Source: Pseudomonadota bacterium (lineage in GTDB: Bacteria; Desulfobacterota; Desulfovibrionia; Desulfovibrionales; Desulfovibrionaceae). Taken from it: a DNA stretch of 60,923 nucleotides. How positions within the stretch are numbered: the stretch's first letter is position 1; every line of letters begins with the position of its first letter. The stretch covers positions 1-60,923 of the forward strand of contig JAEXRD010000099.1 in the NCBI GenBank assembly GCA_023438245.1. The letters are read 5' to 3'. Positions 16,018 to 24,227 of the stretch are shown piece after piece. Under the pieces are notes generated by a model. It did no database searches. It saw only the letters and a list, made by a program, of their open reading frames with translations, and was not told the DNA's origin. A program made the translations under genes and the position numbers.

Positions 16018-16755
16018 ATGAGCCTCCCGCCACAGGACGACACTTCACCCCAGGCCACGGGAATCGGCGCGCCCGCGCTGGAGAACAAGCAGCCGGGGCA
16101 TCGCATCGAACGCCTGCCCGGCTCGCATCTGCGCCTGGTCCTCGGCGCCACGCTGAACCTGCGTCTGCTCTGCGTCAACCAGAAGTACGACGTGAAGGTC
16201 GTGGGCATGGAGGAATTCGGCTACATCATCGTGCAGGCCCGGCTGCCGTTGGACGTGGCCTCGCGCCTGGCCCAGAACAACCAGGTGGTGGGCCAGGTCA
16301 TCGTGGACGGCGTGGCCTACGGCTTCCGCTCCCAGGTCACCAACCGCGTGACACGGCCCGCGCCCCTGCTTTTTTTGTCCTACCCGGACTCGGTTGAGCG
16401 CGTCGCGCTCAGGAGCGACGAGCGCGTCCGCGTGAGCCTGCCCGCGCAGATCCACGGCAAGTTCGGCGATCACCAGGTCATGATCGTGGACATGACCAAC
16501 TCCGGCTGCCGCATCACCGCGCGCGCGGACATGAAGAGCCCCCTGCGCGAGGCCCAGCCCGGCGAGGAGGTCCTTCTGAGCGCCATGCTGGGCATGGGCC
16601 AGAAGTTCATGGCCCCGGTGGTGGCCCGCCGGGTGGAGGCCAAGAACGGGCTGGTGTCGCTGGGCTGCCAGTTCCGCGAACTGACGCCCGAGACCTCCCA
16701 GGCCGTGGCCGAGTACGTTCGCAGCATCGCCAGCTACATGGCCGCCATGGTTTAG
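16018..16755 (+). CDS. PilZ-domain protein (YcgR-like, c-di-GMP receptor candidate)
   Basis: The 245-residue protein has an N-terminal YcgR/PilZN-like beta domain (about 35-125) and a C-terminal PilZ domain. The c-di-GMP-binding elements are present as R132-x3-R136 (RSDER) and D158-x-T160-x2-G163 (DMTNSG), with Thr in the usual Ser position. Such proteins control flagellar motor speed, exopolysaccharide or secretion on binding c-di-GMP. A diguanylate cyclase lies 2.3 kb downstream on the same strand, and a stator-like pair lies about 11 kb away; a shared function is inference. The start ATG follows AGGAG. A GC-rich hairpin with T5 follows the stop. Confidence 0.85.
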   Translation: MSLPPQDDTSPQATGIGAPALENKQPGHRIERLPGSHLRLVLGATLNLRLLCVNQKYDVKVVGMEEFGYIIVQARLPLDVASRLAQNNQVVGQVIVDGVAYGFRSQVTNRVTRPAPLLFLSYPDSVERVALRSDERVRVSLPAQIHGKFGDHQVMIVDMTNSGCRITARADMKSPLREAQPGEEVLLSAMLGMGQKFMAPVVARRVEAKNGLVSLGCQFRELTPETSQAVAEYVRSIASYMAAMV

Positions 16756-16790
16756 CCGCGCCGCCCCGGCCAGCACGGCGGCAGCTTTTT
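16755..16790 (+). terminator. Probable terminator after the PilZ gene
   Basis: GCCGCC (16760-16765) can pair with GGCGGC (16777-16782), with a short flanking GC pairing, followed directly by five T residues (16786-16790). The stem is imperfect. Confidence 0.5.
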
Positions 16791-16832
16791 CCCCGGCCCC
16801 TCTCTTGCAATGGGAGGTGCAGGAGGAAAATC

Positions 16833-17459
16833 ATGCTGCGCGTCAACCCCAAGATACTCTCCGACCTCGGCCTGACCAACCCGCTTTTGGGCGAAAGCTC
16901 CGACTCCACCCAGACCACGGGCGAGGTGTTCACCAAGCTCGGGGCCAAGAAGGTCATGAAGGACGACGACGCCAATGGCGACGGCGTGCTCAGCCGAGAC
17001 GAGGTGAAGATCTCGGATGCGGCCTACGCCAAGCTCGACGCCGACGGCGACGGCAAGGTCACCGAGGACGAGCTGACCGACGCCCTGGCCGGTCGCGGCA
17101 GCTCCATCGCGGCCTACTACCTCAAATACCGCAAGGCTGCCAAAACCAACGACATGCTGGAGAGCGTGCTCACCGGCGAATCCAGCAGTTCCAGCAGCCC
17201 CGGCTACGTGGAGGCCGCGGCCAAGAAGTACATCGCGGGCAAGGACAAGGACAAGAACGGCACCCTGGAGCAGGGCGAAGTGAACCTGTCCGCCACCACC
17301 TTCGCCAAGCTCGACACCAACGGCGACGGCAAGATCAGCCTGACCGAGATGAAGGCCGCGCTCAAGGGCCAGGACGCCCGGCTGGCGGCCTATTTCAAGA
17401 ATGCTTCATCTTCCAGCGAATCCACTGACTTGACTTCTTCGCTGCTTGGGACCATTTAG
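16833..17459 (+). CDS. Four EF-hand calcium-binding protein
   Basis: The 208-residue protein contains four EF-hand loops in two pairs. They start at D46 (D-x-N-x-D-G with E57), D69 (D-x-D-x-D-G with E80), D138 (D-x-D-x-N-G with E149) and D161 (D-x-N-x-D-G with E172). Helices with repeated AYYLKYRKAAKTND- and AAYFKNASSS-like segments follow each pair, so the gene looks like an internal duplication. Serine-rich linkers (about 116-122 and 191-196) separate the parts. There is no signal peptide, so it is cytoplasmic or exported by a leaderless route. A calcium buffer or sensor role is inferred from the loops. The start is the ATG behind AGGAGG. Confidence 0.88.
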   Translation: MLRVNPKILSDLGLTNPLLGESSDSTQTTGEVFTKLGAKKVMKDDDANGDGVLSRDEVKISDAAYAKLDADGDGKVTEDELTDALAGRGSSIAAYYLKYRKAAKTNDMLESVLTGESSSSSSPGYVEAAAKKYIAGKDKDKNGTLEQGEVNLSATTFAKLDTNGDGKISLTEMKAALKGQDARLAAYFKNASSSSESTDLTSSLLGTI

Positions 17460-17507
17460 AAACCCGAGGGGGCCAGTCGGGATGACCCGGCGGCTTGGCG
17501 GGGGGAA

Positions 17508-17729
17508 ATGGCCGAAGCAAGTATCCTGATCTACGGCAAGGGCGGTTGCCCGCACACCAGACGCGCGCTGGAGGCCATGCCCGGCGCGCTGTTTGTGGAT
17601 GTGCTGCACGACGCCGAGGCCCTGAACGAGATGCTCCGGCTCACCGGGGGCATCCGCAGGGTGCCCGTGGTGGTACGCCCGGCGGAAGACGGCCCCACCG
17701 TGGAGATCGGCTACCGCAGGGGTGCCTGA
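17508..17729 (+). CDS. Glutaredoxin-like protein of the UXX-star family, Cys variant
   Basis: The 73-residue protein is a minimal thioredoxin fold. It has the redox site GGCPHTRRAL near its N-terminus, the strand VDVLHDAEALNEML, the cis-Pro loop RRVPVVV and a C-terminal EIGYRRG. The layout matches the UXX-star seleno/thiol protein family as I know it, in which the first catalytic position is often selenocysteine. Here it is a plain cysteine (TGC), and the second position is Thr rather than Cys, so it should act by a monothiol mechanism. No SECIS is needed. It lies 48 bp after the EF-hand gene on the same strand. Its partner is unknown. Confidence 0.72.
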   Translation: MAEASILIYGKGGCPHTRRALEAMPGALFVDVLHDAEALNEMLRLTGGIRRVPVVVRPAEDGPTVEIGYRRGA

Positions 17730-17834
17730 CTGCTCTAGCCCGCCGGACCGTGCGCCCGGAAACACCTCTCCCTCCTTGCCTCGCCCCGGCCTTTGAAGCA
17801 TACTGCGCACACATTCCGGCCCGGAGGCCCCCAC

Positions 17835-18848
17835 GTGCGCACCCACGCCTCACCACTCCCGCCCACGCTCCTCGTGCTCTGTCTCGTATTCCTGCTCAGC
17901 GCCTGCGCCGCGCCCGCGCTCAGGAAGGACGTGCTGCGCCCGGCCCAGGCCGGTGAGGTGGCCCGGCTCACCCGGCTTGCGGTGAAGCCCTTCGAGGGCG
18001 ACCACGACGGACGGGTGCGCGCCGCCGTGGAAAGCGCGCTGTCCTCCATCCAGGTGAACGGGCGGCCCTACTTCACGCTCATCGGCGAGGGCGCGCCCCC
18101 GGCCCAGAGCCTGGGCACCCCGCTGCAGTGGAGCAAGGCTGGCGGCAAGAAGACCGGCCCGCGCTACGGCAGCGAGGGCCTGGTGCAGGGCAGCGTGGGC
18201 GCCCACGGCTGGCGCGACGACTCCTACATCGAGCAGCGCCGCGAGTGCCTGGTCGAGGACGCCAAGGGCCGCTGCCAGTTCTGGGGCAACCGCAACCTGC
18301 GCTGCACCAAGCGCCGCGCCACCTTCGCCTTCACACCGCGCATCACCGCCCGCGACACCGGCGAGGTGCTCATGAGCCAGGAATTCTCCCAGACCGAGGA
18401 AAGCTCCGGCTGCCCGGACCAGAACGGCCCCATCCCGGGCCAGACGCTGCTCTCCCGCGCCGAGGACAAGGTCATGGAGCGCTTCCGCAAGCATGTGGCC
18501 CCGCACGTGGACACGCTGGCCATTCCGCTCGTCATCGAGGACAACAGCGCCATGGACCCCGCCATCAAACTCACGCTGGAGAAGGGCCTGGACCTGGCCA
18601 AGGATGGCCACCCGGGCGAGGCCTGCCGCCACTTCCGGGCCGCCGCGGCGCGCCACCAGGCAGGCTACGCCACGGCCTACCTGCAGGGGGCCTGCGCGGA
18701 ATTCGAGGGCGACCTGGACGAGGCCGAGGGCTTCTACCGCCAGGCGCAGTCGCGCGCGGGCGGGCCGCTGGATGTGGCGGGCGCGGGCCTTGCGCGCGTC
18801 AATCAGGCCAGGGCCGACCGCGACAAGCTGGACAATCAGCTGCGCTAG
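17835..18848 (+). CDS. Lipoprotein with LpoB/CsgG-like domain and TPR-like C-terminus
   Basis: The 337-residue protein begins with a signal peptide and lipobox (LVFLLSACAAP), so it should be lipid-anchored. The segment RLAVKPFEGDHDGRVRAAVE is reminiscent of the CsgG/LpoB fold, as is the following VNGRPYFTLIGEG. Six cysteines in the middle (RRECL, GRCQF, LRCTK, SGCPD) could form disulfides. The last 90 residues look like tetratricopeptide helices (DLAKDGHPGEACRHFRAAAA, AEFEGDLDEAEGFYRQAQ). The start is taken as GTG at 17835, with GGAGG 7 nt upstream. A TTG at 17793 would place extra residues before the signal. Function is not known; an envelope assembly role is possible. Confidence 0.7.
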   Translation: MRTHASPLPPTLLVLCLVFLLSACAAPALRKDVLRPAQAGEVARLTRLAVKPFEGDHDGRVRAAVESALSSIQVNGRPYFTLIGEGAPPAQSLGTPLQWSKAGGKKTGPRYGSEGLVQGSVGAHGWRDDSYIEQRRECLVEDAKGRCQFWGNRNLRCTKRRATFAFTPRITARDTGEVLMSQEFSQTEESSGCPDQNGPIPGQTLLSRAEDKVMERFRKHVAPHVDTLAIPLVIEDNSAMDPAIKLTLEKGLDLAKDGHPGEACRHFRAAAARHQAGYATAYLQGACAEFEGDLDEAEGFYRQAQSRAGGPLDVAGAGLARVNQARADRDKLDNQLR

Positions 18849-18891
18849 GAATCGCGGCCTTTGCGCGCCGTACGTCACCGGCCCTTGGGCC

Positions 18892-18921
18892 TGGACACGA
18901 ACCATCCGTTCGGGCTAACAA
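18892..18921 (+). promoter_or_regulatory. Weak promoter candidate for the diguanylate cyclase
   Basis: TGGACA (18892-18897) and TAACAA (18916-18921) are 18 bp apart. The -35 matches consensus well, the -10 poorly. The 168-bp gap otherwise shows only a GGCCC-TT-GGGCC palindrome (18880-18891). Confidence 0.3.
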
Positions 18922-19016
18922 TTCCATTGAGACACGCAGGTCTGCCGTGCAGGCCGCCCCCCCAGCGTCGCCCAAAGGTGCTGTCGCGCAACGCTGACAG
19001 TGCGCCGGGATGTAGC

Positions 19017-20132
19017 ATGCGCTTTCAGGAACTTCTCTTCGGCACGGCCAGCTTCCCGCCCGGCGGCGAATACCGGCAATTTCAGCACCGCTTCGGCCTC
19101 GTGCTCATTCTCGTCAGCGTCCTGGTGACGGCGGCGTTCATTCTTGCGGCGTCCAGCGGCCACGCCGTGCTCCACCAGGCCTACCTCCGGGGCGGCCTTG
19201 CCTACTGCGCGCTGAACGCCGTGGCTTTCGTCCTGCTGCGGGCCAATCCGGACAGGCTGCGGAGCATCGCCGTGGTCTGCATCGCCTCGTCGTTCCTGCT
19301 CGAATCCATCGCGTTTCTGCACAACATCGAAGACGAAATGCGTGTCATCTGGTTCGCGCTGTCCATCCCGGCGGTCTACCTGCTGCTCGGTATTCCCCAC
19401 GGAGTCGTCATCACCGTCGTCTCCATGGCCTTCATCGCCTTTGCCAACCAGCAGCTCCCGGTCCCCTATTCGCCCAGCGCGGTCATCACCATCATCGTCG
19501 CCATTCTCTACATAAGCGTCGCCTTCTGGGCCTTTACGGCCAAGTTCATCTCCTTCCACCATGACCTGGTGCAGGCGAACCGGAAGCTGGCGGAACTGGC
19601 CGCCACGGACCCGCTGACCACGCTCCACAACGCCCGAGCCTACTACGCCATGTGCGACCAGGTGCTGCAGCAGGCCCAGCGAACGGGCGATCCCTACGCC
19701 ATGATCTTCGTCGACCTCGACCACTTCAAGCGGATCAACGACGTGCACGGGCACGAAGCCGGAGACACCGTGCTGCGCGAGGTGGCGCAGTGCCTGCGTC
19801 GCACCGCCCGCGGCAGCGACATCGTGGGCAGGATCGGCGGGGAGGAATTTTCCATCATGCTGCCCGGCACGGACCAGGCCGGGGCATTGCGCCTTGCGGA
19901 GAAGATCCGGGAAGAGATCGAGACCCTGTGGCCGGACATCGGCGGCGCCAGGCTCCCCATAACCGCAAGCCTGGGGGTGGCAGCGTCCAGGCCGGAGTAC
20001 GAGACCGTCACCCACGTGCAGCGCAGGGCCGACGAGGCCATGTACATGGCCAAGCGCGGGGGCCGCAACCGGGTGACGTGCCTGGACGGGATGGAATGCC
20101 GGGAGCAGGAGCCGGGCGGCCAGCTGCGCTAG
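19017..20132 (+). CDS. Membrane-bound diguanylate cyclase (GGDEF)
   Basis: The 371-residue protein has six probable membrane helices in its first 180 residues. A C-terminal GGDEF domain has substrate motif GGEEF (274-278) and an intact product-inhibition I-site RGSD (265-268), five residues before it. Other conserved pieces are ATDPLTTLHNARAY, MIFVDLDHFKRIND and GHEAGDTVLREVAQ. It should make c-di-GMP from two GTP and be feedback inhibited. The membrane part, a putative sensor, is not a domain I can name. The start ATG is at 19017, behind a weak GGGA. Its stop overlaps the stop of the convergent GNAT gene by 4 bp. Confidence 0.9.
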   Translation: MRFQELLFGTASFPPGGEYRQFQHRFGLVLILVSVLVTAAFILAASSGHAVLHQAYLRGGLAYCALNAVAFVLLRANPDRLRSIAVVCIASSFLLESIAFLHNIEDEMRVIWFALSIPAVYLLLGIPHGVVITVVSMAFIAFANQQLPVPYSPSAVITIIVAILYISVAFWAFTAKFISFHHDLVQANRKLAELAATDPLTTLHNARAYYAMCDQVLQQAQRTGDPYAMIFVDLDHFKRINDVHGHEAGDTVLREVAQCLRRTARGSDIVGRIGGEEFSIMLPGTDQAGALRLAEKIREEIETLWPDIGGARLPITASLGVAASRPEYETVTHVQRRADEAMYMAKRGGRNRVTCLDGMECREQEPGGQLR

Positions 20133-20632
20133 AGCGCCAGCCGGTAGAACACGCTGTCCACGGCCATCACCGGGAAGGCCGGGGGCAGGTCGCCCTTCTC
20201 GATGCGCGCGAACCCGTGCTTCTCGTAGAAGCGGTGCGCGGCCAAAAAGCGCGTGGTGGTGCCCAGGAAGATTTCGGCCACGCCGGAACTGCGCGCATGC
20301 TCCAGCAGCGTGGAAAGCAGCGCCTTGGCAACGCCTTTTTCTGCCCCGCGCCAGTCCGCGTCCACGAACATCTTGCGCAGCGCGGCCTGGGAATTGCCGA
20401 TGTCCAGAAGCGCGATGCAGCCCACGACGGTTCTCTCGAACCCGGCGGCCTCGGCCACCCAGAACTCGCCGGCTCCAGGTCTATAAAACCCGTCGATGTC
20501 CATGAGGTCGGGCTGGTCCTGCGGGGTGATGGACAGGCCGAACTCCCCGCGCTGGATGCCGGAGATGAGCGCCACCACGCCCTGCTGGTCGGCCTTCGAC
20601 CAGGGCCGGATGCAGAAGGGCTGCGCGGACAT
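20129..20632 (-). CDS. GNAT-family N-acetyltransferase
   Basis: The 167-residue protein shows the GNAT fold, with IRPWSKADQQGVVALIS, GCIALLDIG and the acetyl-CoA loop region MFVDADWRGAEKGVAKALLS. The loop (Q/RxxGxG/A) is degenerate here, reading RGAEKGVA. RFYEKHGF is the usual final helix-strand. The substrate is unknown. It is the last gene of the second nucleoside-transporter operon, 6 bp after the ATPase stop, so it may modify something related to nucleoside or amine uptake, but this is only context. Confidence 0.85.
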   Translation of the reverse strand: MSAQPFCIRPWSKADQQGVVALISGIQRGEFGLSITPQDQPDLMDIDGFYRPGAGEFWVAEAAGFERTVVGCIALLDIGNSQAALRKMFVDADWRGAEKGVAKALLSTLLEHARSSGVAEIFLGTTTRFLAAHRFYEKHGFARIEKGDLPPAFPVMAVDSVFYRLAL

Positions 20633-20638
20633 GGAGTC

Positions 20639-22162
20639 CTACTCCAGCCCGGCCATCATGGAGCCGATGCGCTCCACCATGACCTTGTCCGAGGCCGGGA
20701 ACAGGCCCATGAAGCGGCCCCGGTACATCACCGCGATGCGGTCGGCCAGCTGCTGGGCCTCGGCCAAATCGCCGGTGACCAGCAGCACCCCGGCCATGGA
20801 GCGGGCGTCCAAGAGCCTGCGCCACACGGCCTCGGTGGCGGCCACGTCCAGGCCCTGGGTGGGCTGCTCGGCCACCATCAGGCGCGGCTCGCGGAACAGC
20901 TCGCGGCCCAGCACGAACTTCTGCAGGTTGCCGCCGGAGAGCTGCCAGGCCTGGGCGTCCACGTTGCCGGGCTGCACGTTGTGGTCGCGCACGATGGCCT
21001 CGGCGGTGCCGCGGGCCTGCTCGCGCATCAGCCACGGCCCGCGCGAAAAGCCCCGGCGGGTGGTGAGCAGAAGATTGTCGGTGAGGTTCATGGTGCGGCA
21101 GGTGGCCAGGCCCTGGCGATCCTCGGGGATGTAGGCCAGGGCGTTCTTCCAGCCCGGCCAGGCGTAGAACTTCTCCCAGCTCTCGCCCATGATGCGCACC
21201 TCGCCGGCCTCGGGCCGCCTGAGGCCGCAGATCACCTCGACCAGCTGCTGCTGGCCGTTTCCGGCCACGCCCACCACGGCCAGCACCTCGCCGCGCCGCA
21301 GCTCGAAATTCAGGCCGTCCAGGCCTTCTCCGGAGAGCCCGCGCACGCTGAGCACCACCTTGCCCGGGGCCACGCTCTCGCGCTCCACGTCCAGCAGCAC
21401 GTCGCGGCCCACCATGCGCCGGGCCAGGTCCGCCGGGGAGGCCACCTCGCTGGCCAGGAACTCGCCCTCGATGCGCCCCTTGCGCAGGATGGCGATCTCG
21501 TCGGCCACGCTGAGCACTTCCTCCAGCTTGTGGGAGATGAACACGATGGCCTTGCCCTGGGCGCTCATGCTGCGCAGGGCCTCGAACAGGGCCTCGGTCT
21601 CGCCGGGTGTCAAGACGGCGGTGGGCTCGTCGAAGATGAGCACGCGGCTCTTGCGGTGCAGCAGCTTCAGGATCTCCACACGCTGGCGCTCGCCCATGGA
21701 CAGGTCGCCCACGCGCGCGGCGGGGTCGATCTGCAGGCCGAAGCGCCCGGCCAGCTCCCCGACGGTGGCGCGCATGGCCGCCGGATTCAGGATGGTCCCG
21801 CCCTCCTGGCCCAGCAGCACGTTCTCGGCCACGGTCATGTTGTCCACCAGCATGAAGTGCTGGTAGACCATGCCGATGCCCTCGGCGATGGCCTGGCGCG
21901 AGGAGGACAGGCGCACGGCGCGCCCGTCGATCTCGATGTGGCCGCCGTCGGGCTCGAAGCGCCCGGCCAGCATGGCCATGAGCGTGCTCTTGCCCGCGCC
22001 GTTCTCGCCCAGCAGGGCCTTGATGCGCCCGGGCCTGATGTCCAGGGTGATGCGGTCGTTGGCCACGACCTGATGGAAGCGCTTGGTCAGCCCCACTATC
22101 CTGACCAGGGGTCGGACAAGGGGCCGCGCTCCGGAAATATTCTGTTCAGCAGCGGAACCCAC
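20639..22162 (-). CDS. BMP-type nucleoside ABC transporter, ATP-binding protein (second cluster)
   Basis: The 507-residue double-domain ATPase is paralogous to the one at 11228-12790. Domain 1 has LLGENGAGKSTLM, LSMGERQRVEI and VLIFDEPTAVL. Domain 2 has the family's degenerate P-loop VVGVAGNGQQQL but keeps LSGGNLQKFVLGREL and VAEQPTQGLD. The start is GTG at 22162, with GGAGGG 7 nt upstream. The gene follows permease B by 3 bp. It energises the transporter made with the two permeases and the lipoprotein binding protein upstream. Confidence 0.92.
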   Translation of the reverse strand: MGSAAEQNISGARPLVRPLVRIVGLTKRFHQVVANDRITLDIRPGRIKALLGENGAGKSTLMAMLAGRFEPDGGHIEIDGRAVRLSSSRQAIAEGIGMVYQHFMLVDNMTVAENVLLGQEGGTILNPAAMRATVGELAGRFGLQIDPAARVGDLSMGERQRVEILKLLHRKSRVLIFDEPTAVLTPGETEALFEALRSMSAQGKAIVFISHKLEEVLSVADEIAILRKGRIEGEFLASEVASPADLARRMVGRDVLLDVERESVAPGKVVLSVRGLSGEGLDGLNFELRRGEVLAVVGVAGNGQQQLVEVICGLRRPEAGEVRIMGESWEKFYAWPGWKNALAYIPEDRQGLATCRTMNLTDNLLLTTRRGFSRGPWLMREQARGTAEAIVRDHNVQPGNVDAQAWQLSGGNLQKFVLGRELFREPRLMVAEQPTQGLDVAATEAVWRRLLDARSMAGVLLVTGDLAEAQQLADRIAVMYRGRFMGLFPASDKVMVERIGSMMAGLE

Positions 22163-22165
22163 GCC

Positions 22166-23086
22166 CTAGCCCTCCGGCTCGATGTTCACGCCCAGGGCCG
22201 CGGGCGCTCCGGAGTGCCTGGCCCGCGCCGCCGAGAGCACCAGCACCAGCACGGTGAGGGCATAGGGCAGCATGAGCAGCAGCGACGAGGGCACGTTGGT
22301 GCCCGTGGCCTGCAGCCGCAGCTGGAAGGCCATGACCCCGCCGAACAGGTAGGCCCCCAGCACCGCCCGGCCCGGACGCCAGAAGGCGAAGATCACCAGC
22401 GCCACGGCCACCCAGCCGCGCCCGGCGGAGAGGCCGGTGGTCCACAAATGGGTGTAGGCCAGGGAAAGGTACGCCCCGCCCAGGCCGCACAGGAAGCCCC
22501 CGGCCATGACGCCGATGGCCCGCAGCCGGAGCGGCCTGCGCCCGGCGGCGGCCACGGCGGCGGGCATTTCGCCCACGGCGCGGATGCCCAGGCCCAGGCG
22601 CGTGCGCCACAGGAAGAACCAGAAGCCCACCGGGGCCAGATAGGACAGGTACACCAGCAGGTCCTGGCGGAACAGGATGGGGCCGAGGACCGGAATCTGC
22701 GACAGCACTGGCAGCACCAGCGGCTGGAAGCCCTCGGTGGCCTGGCCGATGTAGGGCGTGCCCAGGTAGTTGGACAGCCCCACGCCGAAGATGGTCAGCG
22801 CCAGGCCGGAAACCACCTGGTTGCCCAGGAACACCTGGCAGACCACGCCGTGCAGCCCGGCCAGGAGCGCCCCGGCCAGCCCGCCCGCCAGCAGGCCCAG
22901 CCACGCGCTGCCGGTGGTGAAGCAGGCGATGAAGGCGGCAAACGCCGACAGCGACATGATGCCCTCCACGCCCAGGTTCAGCACCCCGGCCTTCTCAGTG
23001 AGCATCTCGCCCAGCGTGGCGAAGAGGATGGGCGTTCCGGCCTGCACCGTGGCGGCCAGGAGCGCGATGATGAGTTCCGGGCTCAT
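22166..23086 (-). CDS. BMP-type nucleoside ABC transporter, permease subunit 2 (second cluster)
   Basis: The 306-residue integral membrane protein of the BPD_transp_2 family starts MSPELIIALLAATVQAG. It carries GEMLTEKAGVLNLGVEGIM, the same N-terminal motif as its paralogue at 9200-10141. It has about nine membrane helices. Its ATG overlaps the TGA of the upstream permease (ATGA), which supports coupled translation and rules out a more upstream start. It forms the channel with the adjacent permease. Confidence 0.9.
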   Translation of the reverse strand: MSPELIIALLAATVQAGTPILFATLGEMLTEKAGVLNLGVEGIMSLSAFAAFIACFTTGSAWLGLLAGGLAGALLAGLHGVVCQVFLGNQVVSGLALTIFGVGLSNYLGTPYIGQATEGFQPLVLPVLSQIPVLGPILFRQDLLVYLSYLAPVGFWFFLWRTRLGLGIRAVGEMPAAVAAAGRRPLRLRAIGVMAGGFLCGLGGAYLSLAYTHLWTTGLSAGRGWVAVALVIFAFWRPGRAVLGAYLFGGVMAFQLRLQATGTNVPSSLLLMLPYALTVLVLVLSAARARHSGAPAALGVNIEPEG

Positions 23087-24201
23087 TTTCCGGCCTCCGG
23101 GGCGGACCCTGCGGAAGAGTCTGGCGCGGTCTCGGGCAGCGGCCGCTTCAGGCGCACGCTCCAGGTGAGGAAGAACTGCCCGGCGATGACGCACAGCAGG
23201 ATGGAGCCCTCCATGATCTGGCCGAAGGCCGCGGGAATCTGGAGCTCCAGCTGCATGACCTCCACGCCCACGCGCAGCGCGGCCAGCAGGTAGGCCGCCA
23301 GGGCGATGGGCAGGGGCCGCAGGCCCGCCAGCCAGGCCACCACGATGGCCGTGTAGCCGTAGCCCACCATGATGGTGGGCTGCAGGCGCCCCAGGGTGGA
23401 GGAGGCCTCGATGCTGCCCGCGATGCCCGACAGCCCGCCGCCCACGGCCATGACGAAGAGCACCAGCAGGCCGTAGGGCAGGCGCGCGTACCGGGCCACG
23501 CGCTCGCCGTCGCCGCAGGCGGCCAGCTCAAAGCCCAGCCGCGTGCGCGCAAGGAACAGCCAGTAGGCCAGGCCCGCCACCGGGCAGGCCAGCAGGCCCC
23601 AGTGCAGCTTGCCCAGCACGCCCGGCGCGATGCGGGCGATGAGCGCGCCGGAGGCGAACTCGGAGGTCATGGGGAAGCCGAAGCTGGCCGGGTCCTTCCA
23701 GATGCCGAAGACCAGGAACTCCAGCACCAGGATGCCGATGTAGTTGAGCATGAGCGAGGAGATGATCTCGCTGACGCCGAGCCTCAGGCGCAGCACGGCG
23801 GGAATGAGCCCCCAGGCCCCGCCCAGGATGAAGGCGCAGGCGAGCATCAGCGGCATGAGCACGATGCCCGGAAGGCCGGGGAAGGTCAGCGCGGCCCAGG
23901 TGGCGCCCACGGCGCCCAGGGCGAACTGGCCCTCGGCCCCGATGTTCCAGATCTGCATCCGGAAGGACAGCGCCACGCCAAGCGAGCACAGGAAAATCGG
24001 GATGGCCTTCACCAGGCCATCCAGCAGGGAATAGGACTGTCCGAACGCGCCCTTGAACAGAATCGCCAGGCCGCCCAGGGCGGGCTTGCCCGAGGCCGCG
24101 AGCATGAGCGCGCAGATCCCCAGGGCAAGGGCCAGGGCGCCCAGGTACACGACCAGGGCGCCCCATCCCAACGATTGCGGACGTTTCTGTACGGACAGCA
24201 T
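23083..24201 (-). CDS. BMP-type nucleoside ABC transporter, permease subunit 1 (second cluster)
   Basis: The 372-residue membrane protein is of the NupP/YufP type. Markers are MQIWNIGAEGQFALGAVGA and RLGVSEIISSLMLNYIGI, the counterparts of the motifs in the first cluster's permease. It has about ten membrane helices. It starts 26 bp after the binding-protein stop codon, with only a weak ribosome site before the ATG. That suggests dependence on read-through from the binding-protein gene. Confidence 0.9.
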   Translation of the reverse strand: MLSVQKRPQSLGWGALVVYLGALALALGICALMLAASGKPALGGLAILFKGAFGQSYSLLDGLVKAIPIFLCSLGVALSFRMQIWNIGAEGQFALGAVGATWAALTFPGLPGIVLMPLMLACAFILGGAWGLIPAVLRLRLGVSEIISSLMLNYIGILVLEFLVFGIWKDPASFGFPMTSEFASGALIARIAPGVLGKLHWGLLACPVAGLAYWLFLARTRLGFELAACGDGERVARYARLPYGLLVLFVMAVGGGLSGIAGSIEASSTLGRLQPTIMVGYGYTAIVVAWLAGLRPLPIALAAYLLAALRVGVEVMQLELQIPAAFGQIMEGSILLCVIAGQFFLTWSVRLKRPLPETAPDSSAGSAPEAGK

Positions 24202-24227
24202 GATTCGGCTTACGGTGCGGCGCGGTC

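Noticed and set aside
20129..20132. CTAG overlap of facing stop codons
   Set aside because: An ordinary convergent arrangement, not a regulatory site.
19652..23293. Long plus-strand open frame over the second nucleoside transporter
   Set aside because: It overlaps the diguanylate cyclase in another frame and is antisense to the ABC genes, with His/Gln/Gly-rich composition typical of a mirror frame.
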